The notes: generated by a model not told the origin, from the letters alone. 64,000 nucleotides of DNA from Acinetobacter rongchengensis (GCF_003611475.1 NZ_RAXT01000007.1:48536-112535); one strand, 5' to 3'; shown: positions 36,976-46,182, counted from the stretch's first letter. Numbers and translations: made by a program.

Positions 36976-37992
36976 TTATTTGCGTTGACCATCATATAAG
37001 CTTTCATCTGCACGTGCTGGCTCACTTGAAACTGGACGATTTGGACGATCCAATAAACCAAAAGTTACTTTATTTAACAGACTTGCTTCTTGTTCAGTGG
37101 TTGCCTGTGTAGGCGCTTCTTTGGCAATTTCTGCTTTATCACCACGGCCAAAAATACCTAAAGTAGCTCGGTTCACCCAGCTTGCTTCTCTACGTGCAGC
37201 ACGTAGATTTACTTCACCATTGGATTTAACCAAATTAGGATAATTTTTCTTGAGTACTTCAATATATTGCTGAGAAGTAGCATTATCGCCCAGTTTGTCA
37301 TAACCGTAAGCAATCGTTGCTAGAGCTTCAGGAATTTGAGGTGTTTGTGGGTAATGTTCTAAAACCCATTGAGAACGTTCAATCGCAGCCAAGTAAGCTT
37401 TACGTTGAATATTGAAACGCGCGGCATTCATTTCACTTTCAGCCAATTCCTGACCAATAAATTTCATTCGTTGCGCTGCATCTACAGAGTATTGGCTCGA
37501 AGGATAGCGACGAATCAAATCTACAAAGTTTTGATAAGCAACTTTTAAATAGCCTACATCACGATGTGCTTGTTTTAATGATGTATAACGTAATAAACCA
37601 TCATAGTTTTGTTCCATATTGGCGACACCACGAACATAGTAGGCATAGTCCAAGTTTGGATGTTGAGGGTTTAAACGAATAAAACGATCAGCAAGTGCAA
37701 TTGTGCCTTCATAATCTTTTTGCTTGAATTTTGTATAAATGAGTTCGAGTTGAGCTTGTTGTGCATATTGACCAGTCGGATAATAAGTATCAATCGCCTC
37801 TAAAGATTTTGCAGCGTCGCCATATTGTCCATTATCTAGGGATTTCATCGCTTTTTTGTAATAAATTTGCTCGCTAGATTGCGGTCCTGTATCCACAACA
37901 TCTTTCTTAGGATTGCTGCTACAACCTACAAAAGCTGTTGCTAAGCCTACAGTTAAAGCAAGCATTGTGACTTTATAACGTGGTAGCGACAT
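36976..37992 (-). CDS. bamD: Outer-membrane assembly lipoprotein BamD with C-terminal extension
   Basis: Essential part of the BAM complex that folds beta-barrel proteins into the outer membrane. The precursor has lipobox AFVGC (Cys24) and five TPR-like helix pairs (for example YYKKAMKSLDNGQYGDAAKS and DAAQRMKFIGQELAESEMNA). The core ends near residue 255, about the E. coli length. A further 80 residues follow, carrying two related motifs, WVNRATLGIFGR (272-283) and LLNKVTFGLLDR (305-316), in a basic/acidic, probably disordered context. It is divergent from rluD across 71 bases and has its own terminator. Confidence 0.94.
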   Translation of the reverse strand: MSLPRYKVTMLALTVGLATAFVGCSSNPKKDVVDTGPQSSEQIYYKKAMKSLDNGQYGDAAKSLEAIDTYYPTGQYAQQAQLELIYTKFKQKDYEGTIALADRFIRLNPQHPNLDYAYYVRGVANMEQNYDGLLRYTSLKQAHRDVGYLKVAYQNFVDLIRRYPSSQYSVDAAQRMKFIGQELAESEMNAARFNIQRKAYLAAIERSQWVLEHYPQTPQIPEALATIAYGYDKLGDNATSQQYIEVLKKNYPNLVKSNGEVNLRAARREASWVNRATLGIFGRGDKAEIAKEAPTQATTEQEASLLNKVTFGLLDRPNRPVSSEPARADESLYDGQRK

Positions 37993-38063
37993 AAAAATTC
38001 CTCTGTTTATACGGGCAATAGGCTACAATTGCGCTATTAAACCACTTTTGTCCGAATGAGCAA

Positions 38064-39116
38064 ATGACTTCAGCACACTCTTCTAATTCTAATCTCTCAG
38101 AAAATGATTTCAATTTACTTGAAGATTCTGAGGATGCAGATAATCATAATTCTGCGCCGACTGCAACACGTTTATCGTTGCAATTTCAACTGGATGACAG
38201 CTATTTAGGGCAACGTATAGATCAAGTTGCAGCAACAGTTTGGAATGAGTTTTCCCGTGAAAAACTTAAACAGTGGATGAAGGATGGCCATTTGTTGGTA
38301 AATGGTAACATTGTCAAACCCAAATATAAGTGTGAAGGCAATGAAATACTGACACTTGAAGTTGAACTTGAAACTCAAACTTCGGCACAACCTGAAAATA
38401 TTCCTTTAGATATCATCTATGAAGATGCAGATATCATGGTGATTAATAAACCTGTTGGTATGGTTGTTCATCCAGGCGCGGGTAATCCGAATGGTACATT
38501 GGTCAATGCATTGCTTTATCATTATCCAAAATCAGCCGAGTTAACACGCGCAGGTTTAGTCCATCGTATCGATAAAGATACCAGTGGCTTATTGGTTGTT
38601 GCGAAGAATTTAGAAGCACAATTTTCACTTAGTAAGCAATTGGCCAAGAAAACGGTTTATCGGGTCTATGACTTGATTTGTTATGGAACGATGATTGCAG
38701 GCGGTAAAATTGATGAGCCAATTAAACGCCATCCTGTAGATCGTGTAAAAATGGCCATCTTACCGGGTGGCCGTGATGCGGTAACGCATTATAATGTTAA
38801 AGAACGTTTTCAACACTTTACTCGTGTTCAAGCACAGCTTGAAACTGGACGTACGCATCAAATTCGTGTTCATTTCACTTATATTGGGTTTCCTTTGGTG
38901 GGTGATCCTGTCTATGTGAGTCGTGTGAAAGTACCCGCTGGTGCTTCTGAAAAACTAGCCAGTGCTTTGCGTGGTTTTAAACGTCAAGCCTTACATGCAT
39001 CAAAATTAGGTTTGATTCATCCGCAAACCAAGCAAGAAATGATGTTTGAAGCCCCATGGCCACAAGACTTTATTGAACTGTTGGATGTTTTACGTTCAGA
39101 AAATAAAGCCTATTAA
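38064..39116 (+). CDS. rluD: 23S rRNA pseudouridine(1911/1915/1917) synthase
   Basis: Modifies helix 69 of 23S rRNA. The 350 residues have an acidic N-terminal extension of about 30 residues, an S4 RNA-binding domain (QRIDQVAATVWNEFSREKLK), and the RluA-family catalytic domain with the active-site Asp in LVHRIDKDTSGLLVVAKN and the RTHQIRVHF motif. The bamD/rluD divergent pair followed by pgeF is conserved in gammaproteobacteria. pgeF begins 37 bases after its stop on the same strand. Confidence 0.95.
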   Translation: MTSAHSSNSNLSENDFNLLEDSEDADNHNSAPTATRLSLQFQLDDSYLGQRIDQVAATVWNEFSREKLKQWMKDGHLLVNGNIVKPKYKCEGNEILTLEVELETQTSAQPENIPLDIIYEDADIMVINKPVGMVVHPGAGNPNGTLVNALLYHYPKSAELTRAGLVHRIDKDTSGLLVVAKNLEAQFSLSKQLAKKTVYRVYDLICYGTMIAGGKIDEPIKRHPVDRVKMAILPGGRDAVTHYNVKERFQHFTRVQAQLETGRTHQIRVHFTYIGFPLVGDPVYVSRVKVPAGASEKLASALRGFKRQALHASKLGLIHPQTKQEMMFEAPWPQDFIELLDVLRSENKAY

Positions 39117-39153
39117 TTGAAAAAGTGAATTGAATAAAAGGATCACAAAGCAC

Positions 39154-39894
39154 ATGCAATTTGTTCAGGGATTACCACAAGGTGTATTTGTCGGACAGAC
39201 ACATATTCAGCATCCTAAAGCTTTGGCTTCGGAGCAATCTGAGCTTGATGGTTTTAATTTGGCATTGCATGTGAATGATGATCCGAAGCGTGTTCAAAGT
39301 CATCGTATGGCCTTATTAGATGAATTTGCAGAGTTCGGTGTCACTAAAATCACTTGGATGACGCAAACCCATAGTACAATCTGTCATACCGTCAACGAAG
39401 CAATGCATTTAGTAGCACTGGTTGGTGATGGTTTAGTGACACAAAAAAAAGGTCATGCGTTAATGATGATGACTGCGGATTGCTTACCTGTGGTTTTAGG
39501 CAATGCGGATGGTAGCGAAGTTGCCAATTTGCATGCAGGGTGGCGTGGTTTGGCAGGTGGTATTGTTGAAAATACCATTGCAGAAATGCGTTCAAAACCG
39601 ACATGGGCATGGTTAGGCGCTGCAATTAGTCAGCCTTGTTTTGAGGTCGGGGCAGAAGTGAAAGATGCTTTTTGTTCAAAATATGCTGCATTAGCTACAG
39701 CTTTTCAAGCGGGTGAGCAAGAAGGTAAATATTATGCAGATCTGTATGCGATTGCACGTTTTATTCTAAATCAACATGGTGTAGCAACAGTTCTGGGTGG
39801 TGATCAATGTTCTTATCGTCAAGAACAAGATTACTATTCTTATCGACGTCATGCCAAAACAGGTCGTATGGCAACATTCGTGTTTATGTCTTGA
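39154..39894 (+). CDS. pgeF: Peptidoglycan editing factor PgeF (polyphenol-oxidase/laccase-domain, YfiH)
   Basis: Cytoplasmic purine nucleosidase-like fold; in E. coli YfiH/PgeF removes misincorporated serine from UDP-MurNAc precursors. The 246 residues contain the conserved zinc-site elements MTADCLPVVLGN and NLHAGWRGLAGG plus WLGAAISQPCFEVG. I prefer the ATG at 39154, 13 bases after AAGGA; a TTG at 39130 would add eight residues. It follows rluD closely and is followed 40 bases later by a flavodoxin-like gene. Confidence 0.92.
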   Translation: MQFVQGLPQGVFVGQTHIQHPKALASEQSELDGFNLALHVNDDPKRVQSHRMALLDEFAEFGVTKITWMTQTHSTICHTVNEAMHLVALVGDGLVTQKKGHALMMMTADCLPVVLGNADGSEVANLHAGWRGLAGGIVENTIAEMRSKPTWAWLGAAISQPCFEVGAEVKDAFCSKYAALATAFQAGEQEGKYYADLYAIARFILNQHGVATVLGGDQCSYRQEQDYYSYRRHAKTGRMATFVFMS

Positions 39895-39934
39895 AGCTGT
39901 TAAACTTGACTAAAATGGTTTGTTATTCGTCGCT

Positions 39935-40486
39935 ATGTCTTTATCTTCTAAATCAATTGCAATTGTTTACCACAGCCCATATGGACATACCGCAAAGGTA
40001 GCTCAATATATTGCACAAGGTATAGGGCGGGTCGGTGCTAAGGTCCATACAATGAATGTTGAGCATGTAGATTGGGATGTATTAGACCAAGCTGATGCAA
40101 TTATTTTTGGTTGTCCTACTTATATGGGCAGTCTAACTTCAGCATTGAAATTATTTATGGAACAGTCATCTAAGCGATGGTTAGCACGTGCTTGGCAAGG
40201 TAAGTTAGCTGCAGGTTTTACCAACGGGGGTGGTTTAAGCGGCGATAAACTGGCTGTACTTCAGCAAATCAATCTTTTTGCTATGCAACATGGTATGTTG
40301 TGGAGTGGTTTGCCATTGATGCCGACAGGACGTGGAATTGATGATTTAAATCGTATGTCGAGCTTTTTAGGGTTAATGACTCAATCCGATAATGCGCCTG
40401 TAGAGATCACACCGCCTAAAGGTGATTTGGAAACAGCGATCTGGTTTGGTGAATATACGGCATTGCAAGTCAATCGAATGAAGTAA
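39935..40486 (+). CDS. Flavodoxin-like NAD(P)H:quinone oxidoreductase, second paralogue
   Basis: A 183-residue WrbA-type protein. FMN-binding loops are visible as YHSPYGHTAKVAQYIAQG and FGCPTYMGSLTSALKLFM. It aligns over its length with the gene at 6254-6808 (both share GxPTYM, a conserved AGFTN, and a final GDLETA). The start is the ATG at 39935 without a clear ribosome binding site, so translation may be coupled to pgeF. The unit ends at a terminator shared with smpB. Confidence 0.87.
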   Translation: MSLSSKSIAIVYHSPYGHTAKVAQYIAQGIGRVGAKVHTMNVEHVDWDVLDQADAIIFGCPTYMGSLTSALKLFMEQSSKRWLARAWQGKLAAGFTNGGGLSGDKLAVLQQINLFAMQHGMLWSGLPLMPTGRGIDDLNRMSSFLGLMTQSDNAPVEITPPKGDLETAIWFGEYTALQVNRMK

Positions 40487-40504
40487 GCTATTGTGTTCAA
40501 TTGT

Positions 40505-40530
40505 AAAAAACCTCCAAGTGGAGGTTTTTT
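40505..40530. terminator. Bidirectional terminator
   Basis: AAAAAACCTCC-aagt-GGAGGTTTTTT separates the flavodoxin-like gene and the convergent smpB. Confidence 0.9.
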
Positions 40531-40549
40531 ACATCGATTATTTTAAAGA

Positions 40550-41026
40550 TTACTTATGCATAATACGTGCTTTATCACGTTGCCAATCACGGTCTTTTTC
40601 TGTTGCACGTTTATCATGTAACTGTTTACCTTTTACCAAGGCAATTTCAAGCTTAGCAAGCGGGCCTTTCCAATAACATGCTAAAGGAACACAGGTATAA
40701 CCTTTTTGGTTAATTGCGCCCATTAACTTTTCAAGTTCACGGCGAGAGAGTAATAATTTACGCGTACGTGTTGCCTCTGGTACAACATGTGAAGAGGCAG
40801 AAAGTAGTGGTTGAATTTGAGCTCCAAACAGGAAAGCTTCATTATTTTTAAATGTAATATAGCTTTCAGTGATCGTCATACGCCCAGCACGTAACGATTT
40901 CACTTCCCAGCCTTGCAACGATAGACCAGCTTCAAATTTTTCTTCAATGAAATAATCGTGGCGTGCACGTTTATTTAGCGCAATTGTTCCACCATTATTT
41001 TTTTTAACAACAATGTTTTTCGACAT
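40550..41026 (-). CDS. smpB: SsrA-binding protein SmpB
   Basis: Partner of tmRNA in trans-translation; delivers it to stalled ribosomes. The 158 residues include [40 protein letters not shown] and a basic C-terminal tail ending in [13 protein letters not shown], all typical. The tmRNA gene ssrA is not in this window. Monocistronic, with a terminator just beyond the stop. Confidence 0.97.
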   Translation of the reverse strand: MSKNIVVKKNNGGTIALNKRARHDYFIEEKFEAGLSLQGWEVKSLRAGRMTITESYITFKNNEAFLFGAQIQPLLSASSHVVPEATRTRKLLLSRRELEKLMGAINQKGYTCVPLACYWKGPLAKLEIALVKGKQLHDKRATEKDRDWQRDKARIMHK

Positions 41027-41151
41027 AATACAAATATTCCAAGAATGGTCTTATTTTGCCTCAAACTTGAGTCAAGGTGAAGTCATTTCATCATTAAAAA
41101 CCTGATTGTAAATGAGTTGGGGTTATTCGCTAATATTTCAGTTTTTGTTAA

Positions 41152-41679
<528 letters not shown>

Positions 41680-41680
41680 C

Positions 41681-41950
41681 GTGTCTTTAATTATTACCGA
41701 TGAATGCATCAATTGTGATGTGTGTGAGCCTGTATGCCCAAATGAAGCCATTTACATGGGGGAGGAGATTTATGAAATTAATCCAAACCTATGTACGGAA
41801 TGTGTTGGGCATCATGATCAGCCACAGTGCTCTTTATTCTGTCCAGTCGATTGTATTCCGCTTGATCCTGACCATGTGGAAAGCCAAGATGAGTTGATGG
41901 AAAAGTATAAAAAACTGATTGCTCAAAAAAGCACAAGCAATTCGCAATAA
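41681..41950 (+). CDS. YfhL-family [4Fe-4S] ferredoxin
   Basis: An 89-residue ferredoxin with two 4Fe-4S motifs: CINCDVCEPVCPNEAI, then CTECVGHHDQPQCSLFCPVDC, where an insertion between the second-cluster cysteines is the hallmark of YfhL/Alvin-type ferredoxins. It starts at GTG (41681) immediately after the coaD stop, with AAGG inside the coaD end. It is the usual coaD neighbour in Acinetobacter and Pseudomonas relatives. Electron partners are unknown. rnpB follows 20 bases later. Confidence 0.92.
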   Translation: MSLIITDECINCDVCEPVCPNEAIYMGEEIYEINPNLCTECVGHHDQPQCSLFCPVDCIPLDPDHVESQDELMEKYKKLIAQKSTSNSQ

Positions 41951-41970
41951 AATTTGTTAGGATACGCCCC

Positions 41971-42344
<374 letters not shown>

Positions 42345-42377
42345 AACAAATTTTGATCAATTAAGCGCATTAAGTAC

Positions 42378-42406
42378 TTGACGTACTAAAGATAACATCA
42401 CATAAT
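42378..42406 (+). promoter_or_regulatory. tRNA-Met promoter
   Basis: TTGACG at 42378 and CATAAT at 42401 are separated by exactly 17 bases, followed by a GC-rich discriminator (GCGCCC), a sign of stringent control. The tRNA starts 16 bases after the -10 box. Confidence 0.8.
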
Positions 42407-42422
42407 GCGCCCACAGTTTTTC

Positions 42423-42499
42423 GGCTATGTAGCTCAGTTGGTTAGAGCACCGCACTCATAATGCGGGGGTCACAAGTTCAAGTCTCGTCATAGCCACCA
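42423..42499 (+). tRNA. tRNA-Met(CAU), elongator
   Basis: A 77-base cloverleaf with acceptor GGCTATG/CATAGCC, anticodon stem CCGCA/TGCGG, loop CTCATAA with CAT at 34-36, and encoded CCA. The first acceptor pair is a normal G-C, so it is not initiator tRNA. The isoleucine-type tRNA with modified CAU anticodon is a less likely alternative. Confidence 0.9.
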
Positions 42500-42506
42500 T
42501 TTTTAT

Positions 42507-42534
42507 AGACCACGTTCCAAAACGTGGTCTTTTT
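42507..42534 (+). terminator. tRNA-Met terminator
   Basis: AGACCACGTT-ccaa-AACGTGGTCT and then a run of T, directly after the tRNA. Confidence 0.93.
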
Positions 42535-42540
42535 TTATCT

Positions 42541-42920
42541 ATAAATCGATATTCACTCACACTTTCATTTGATTTGTCTCTTATTTATCTTCAAATTGAT
42601 CTAAGCTCAGAAAAACTATTAAATTTATTGGTCTATGTTCAATGACTTGATCTTGCGTAACTTAAATTAAAACTGATTCATTGTTACAGTGAGGTTTTCT
42701 GTACCCTAGATTTGCATTTTAAATACCCATTAAAGCACTGTGAGTGTCTAGCTGTTCAGGTATTCCTTCATTTTGTGTGAGATATATTGGATTATTATAA
42801 TAATATTCTAGGATTGTGTTGATGCATGATTCAGCAGATTCGACTGTAATTTGTTGAAATTTCAGTAGGAATTTTCTTGATAAAAAATCTATTCGATATT
42901 ATTTTAGCTTATGTAGATGC
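42541..42920. other. Gene-free AT-rich gap
   Basis: I see no plausible coding frame with a ribosome binding site, no strong hairpin and no tRNA in this 380-base stretch between the tRNA-Met terminator and the tRNA-Leu trailer. Confidence 0.6.
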
Positions 42921-42933
42921 TAAATTTTAGGCA

Positions 42934-42956
42934 TAAAAAAACCAGCATATTGCTGG
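42934..42956 (-). terminator. Terminator of tRNA-Leu copy 1
   Basis: On the minus strand CCAGC-aatat-GCTGG is followed by T7. The same design is found after the second tRNA-Leu copy. Confidence 0.85.
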
Positions 42957-42967
42957 AATTTTTATTA

Positions 42968-42993
42968 CACCATTTTAGATCTGTAAAATGGTG
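42968..42993 (-). repeat. Trailer hairpin of tRNA-Leu copy 1
   Basis: On the minus strand CACCATTTTA, which includes the tRNA 3' end CACCA, pairs with TAAAATGGTG across a 6-base loop. This would compete with the mature acceptor end. The same stem, lengthened to 12 bp and with a different loop, follows copy 2. Confidence 0.75.
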
Positions 42994-43074
42994 CCCGAGG
43001 CCAGACTCGAACTGGCACGCTTTGTGGGCGGGGGATTTTAAATCCCCTGTGTCTACCGATTTCACCACTCGGGC
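42989..43074 (-). tRNA. tRNA-Leu(UAA), copy 1
   Basis: An 86-base class II tRNA with long variable arm, acceptor GCCCGAG/CTCGGGC, anticodon loop TTTAAAA with TAA at 34-36, and encoded CCA. Identical to the copy at 46177-46262. The 3' end is part of a 10-bp hairpin with the trailer. Confidence 0.96.
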
Positions 43075-43083
43075 ATGGACGCA

Positions 43084-43112
43084 ATAATAAAGGAGAGATT
43101 TTCACTTGGCAA
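43084..43112 (-). promoter_or_regulatory. tRNA-Leu copy 1 promoter
   Basis: On the minus strand TTGCCA is followed after 17 bases by TATTAT, 10 bases before the tRNA 5' end. Confidence 0.75.
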
Positions 43113-43282
43113 GGAGATTTAAGTCGATTTGCTTTCTTTTCAATCAATTCATGTGTTTATGTTTGAAAATAAGCCAATTTTTATTAAAAAATCTTTTTTG
43201 TCACGATTTTTTCATTTATTTGAGATCAAAGTGAAATCTAAACCTTCTAAATTAACTGGATAAAAAAACTTAGGGAAAATCA

Positions 43283-45049
43283 ATGTCTAATTCAATTTCA
43301 CGCCGTGCACTTATTCAAAGGTCATTAGCAGGTTTTGGGGCATTATCTTTACCAGTCGGGTTGACTGCATGTGGGGATGATAACGATAGTTCAATTAAAC
43401 CAACAACAAAAGCAACATTTGTACATGGGGTGGCCAGCGGCGACCCACTTAAAGACAGAGTTATTCTGTGGACACGTATCACACCGCAAGATACATCGCT
43501 ACGTCTAGAGGTTGTTTGGGAAATTGCGACAGATGATAAATTTACTCAAATCATCAATACAGGCAAGGTACAAACAGCTTCTGCACAAGATTTCACCATT
43601 AAAGTTGATGCTGATAAATTAAAGTCAGGACAAACTTATTTTTACCGTTTTAAATTTGGTTCAGTTACTTCACCTGTTGGACGTACCAAAACACTCCCTG
43701 AAACCACCAATTTGGTTCAATTCGCAGTATGTTCATGTGCAAATTATCCTGCGGGTTATTTCCATGTCTATAAAGAAATGGCAAAACAAGAGCTTGACGC
43801 GATTATTCATTTGGGTGACTACATTTATGAATATGGGCAAGGGGGGTATGCCACAGCAGATGCAGCAAAGCTAGGTCGTACTTTTGCAGCGGGTAATGAA
43901 AATGAAATCATCAAATTGGATGATTATCGTAAACGTTATGCTTTGTACCGTATGGATGTAGACTTACAAGCTGCACATCAGCGCCATCCATTTATTGTGA
44001 TTTGGGATGACCATGAGTTAGCCAACGATGCATGGAAAGATGGGGCTGGAAATCATCAAAGTAGTGAAGGTGCTTTTTTAGATCGTAAATTAGCAGCATT
44101 ACAAGCTTATTTTGAATGGATGCCAATTCGCCCAGTATCTGAAACGGATCATCTGAATATTTATCGTCAATTTGATTTTGGAACATTGGTGCAGTTAACC
44201 ATGCTTGATACACGTATTTTGGCACGTGATAAGCAACTGGATTACGTGGACTATATGACGGCTTCTGGTATGGATCTAGCGCGTTTCCAAGCGGATCTAG
44301 CCAGTACCACGCGTACGTTAGTCGGCTATACACAACGAGATTGGCTACAAAAGAAATTAGCGCAATCTACAGCAAGATGGAATGTGCTTGGACAGCAAGT
44401 GTTAATGTCTAAAATGTTGATTCCTGCTGAATTGTTATTGCCACTTTCTGCAATTACCAGCGGTAATGTTACACCTGAAATTTTGGCTCAAATGAATCAA
44501 CAAATTACTGAATTGGTGACATTGAAGATGCGTTTGCAAGCGGGTGATCCAAGTTTAACCGCTGCGGAAAAAGCGCGAGTAACGACAGTTGCACCTTATA
44601 ACCTTGATGCATGGGATGGTTATTATGTGGAACGTGAAATCTTATACGGCACTTTAAAAGCACTGAATAAAAAAGTCGTTGTACTTGCAGGGGATACGCA
44701 TAATGCGTGGTCTTCGAACTTACATTCGCAGGCAGGTGACTTTGTTGGTGTGGAATTGGCAACCAGTTCAGTGTCTTCACCTGGTTTAGAAGAGTATTTG
44801 AATATTCCTATGGCTCAATTACAGCAATTTGAAATGGCATTTACCACTTTAATTGATGAATTGAACTACGCTAATTTAAATCAACGTGGTTATTTAAAAG
44901 TTAGTTTTACTGCACAGCAAGTTCAAGCTGATTGGGTCTTTATGAGTACCATTAAAGACAAGAGCTATGTTGTTGATGCGGTTCGTGGACATCAATTGGT
45001 ATTGAATAGTGCTTTGGTGGATGTGAAATCTATTCAGAAAAGCGCATAA
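43283..45049 (+). CDS. phoD: PhoD-like alkaline phosphatase/phosphodiesterase, Tat lipoprotein
   Basis: A 588-residue exported enzyme. The N-terminus has a twin-arginine motif (SRRALIQRS) and then a lipobox LTAC at about residue 30, so it should be Tat-exported folded and lipid-anchored. After an N-terminal Ig-like domain (THGVASGDPLKDRVILWTRI-like region) the metallophosphatase domain shows HLGDYIYE, WDDHELAND and LAGDTHNAW, which bind Fe and Ca in PhoD of Bacillus. It probably releases phosphate from phosphate mono- or diesters. A Pho box was not found by eye. It is monocistronic with a good terminator. Confidence 0.9.
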   Translation: MSNSISRRALIQRSLAGFGALSLPVGLTACGDDNDSSIKPTTKATFVHGVASGDPLKDRVILWTRITPQDTSLRLEVVWEIATDDKFTQIINTGKVQTASAQDFTIKVDADKLKSGQTYFYRFKFGSVTSPVGRTKTLPETTNLVQFAVCSCANYPAGYFHVYKEMAKQELDAIIHLGDYIYEYGQGGYATADAAKLGRTFAAGNENEIIKLDDYRKRYALYRMDVDLQAAHQRHPFIVIWDDHELANDAWKDGAGNHQSSEGAFLDRKLAALQAYFEWMPIRPVSETDHLNIYRQFDFGTLVQLTMLDTRILARDKQLDYVDYMTASGMDLARFQADLASTTRTLVGYTQRDWLQKKLAQSTARWNVLGQQVLMSKMLIPAELLLPLSAITSGNVTPEILAQMNQQITELVTLKMRLQAGDPSLTAAEKARVTTVAPYNLDAWDGYYVEREILYGTLKALNKKVVVLAGDTHNAWSSNLHSQAGDFVGVELATSSVSSPGLEEYLNIPMAQLQQFEMAFTTLIDELNYANLNQRGYLKVSFTAQQVQADWVFMSTIKDKSYVVDAVRGHQLVLNSALVDVKSIQKSA

Positions 45050-45072
45050 GTTTCTTTAAACGTGATAGATAT

Positions 45073-45103
45073 AAAAAACCAAGCATGATTTGCTTGGTTT
45101 TTT
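45073..45103. terminator. Bidirectional terminator
   Basis: AAAAAACCAAGCA-tgatt-TGCTTGGTTTTTT lies between phoD and the convergent orphan membrane protein gene. Confidence 0.9.
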
Positions 45104-45126
45104 CTTTATGATATTCGTATGTTAAA

Positions 45127-45867
45127 TCACATCAAACTGTCCATATATGCATCTAAATCTATGTATTTGTAGGTCATACACATTTCATTTTCATACTTTA
45201 AAAGTTGTAAATGAAGCTCTAAATATTGAGTTAATTTCTGTTGTTGGACTTTAAATTTTCTAGAATTTTTAGAATAAAACTTCATCTTGGTTCTTGCTTT
45301 AATGGCTTGTTTATAAGCCCAAAAGCAAGTTCTACGAATTTGTTGCAATTGATAGTATTCATTGTCTTTGGTGCTGTCTCTAAACAGATTCTCTTTATAG
45401 AATTTGACAAATCCAAAGCTCATGGCAAAAAAGAATAAAACGCCTTGTAATAAAATACTCTCAATAAAGTAAATATTCAGTGCTTGTAAAATGATCAAAA
45501 CGGCAAGTTTGAAAGGTGTGTTATTAAGTTGCTTATAAAGGTGAATAGAACTATGTTTAATTTGTTTGATAATAAAAGGCACAATCAACATAAAAAACAA
45601 CATGATGGCTAATGCTGCAGTACCTTTGGCTTGAAAGGCATTCAATTGCGGAACATGACTTTCAATAAAATGACCTAAACTAAAATAAAGACTACAAAAA
45701 ATTATGATGGATAAAACCCAAGGAATAAATTCCTTAGCTTCATCTAAAAGCCCTTTGGTTTTCATTTGACTATAAAATAAAAAATTGCGTTTAAACGCTT
45801 GAGGATATTTATTTTGCAAGTCTTGAAGATAAAGCATGGCTTGTTGAGATTTGATCATATTGCTCAT
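45127..45867 (-). CDS. Orphan membrane protein
   Basis: A 246-residue protein that I do not recognise. It has a polar N-terminus of about 45 residues, hydrophobic helices at about 48-68, 85-110, 118-138 and 140-155, and a long charged C-terminal segment (residues 160-246) rich in Lys, Gln and Tyr that may form an amphipathic coil (KFYSKNSRKFKVQQQKLTQY). It lies alone between phoD and the Cys/Leu tRNA genes. The ATG at 45867 is preceded by CAACCTTAA with no strong site; a second ATG three codons on is possible. Confidence 0.6.
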   Translation of the reverse strand: MSNMIKSQQAMLYLQDLQNKYPQAFKRNFLFYSQMKTKGLLDEAKEFIPWVLSIIIFCSLYFSLGHFIESHVPQLNAFQAKGTAALAIMLFFMLIVPFIIKQIKHSSIHLYKQLNNTPFKLAVLIILQALNIYFIESILLQGVLFFFAMSFGFVKFYKENLFRDSTKDNEYYQLQQIRRTCFWAYKQAIKARTKMKFYSKNSRKFKVQQQKLTQYLELHLQLLKYENEMCMTYKYIDLDAYMDSLM

Positions 45868-46110
45868 TTAAGGTTGGTCGGCTGAAGAGATTAAGCCTCA
45901 GAACACTATTGCGATTATCAAAAGTAGCATCATTGTAAGGCTAATTTTGAATTGGGAGCAAGAATTTGAGCTAAATACTGTGTGTTTTAAATGCTAAAAA
46001 ATTAAATAGTGTGATCATTGTAAACAGAGATTGGCGCAGGGAGGGGATTACTAGAAATATAAGTGTTGGATAAATAGAATAGTTTTATTTTGAATAAAAT
46101 GTCTTTATAA
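45868..46110. other. Gene-free gap before the second tRNA-Leu module
   Basis: This AT-rich gap of about 243 bases (about 309 to the tRNA itself) shows no gene or strong hairpin. It presumably contains the promoter of the minus-strand orphan gene. Confidence 0.5.
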
Positions 46111-46121
46111 ATTTTAGACAT

Positions 46122-46142
46122 AAAAAAACCAGCAGAAGCTGG
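46122..46142 (-). terminator. Terminator of tRNA-Cys/tRNA-Leu unit
   Basis: CCAGC-ttct-GCTGG then T7 on the minus strand, matching the terminator after tRNA-Leu copy 1. Confidence 0.85.
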
Positions 46143-46152
46143 AATTTTTATT

Positions 46153-46182
46153 GCACCATTTTAAGAAGTATTAAAATGGTGC
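46153..46182 (-). repeat. Trailer hairpin of tRNA-Leu copy 2
   Basis: GCACCATTTTAA, including the tRNA 3' end, pairs perfectly over 12 bp with the trailer around a 6-base loop. Stem conserved with copy 1, loop different. Confidence 0.75.

Noticed and set aside
42965..43147. 60-codon minus-strand frame
   Set aside because: It is a reading through tRNA-Leu and its promoter.
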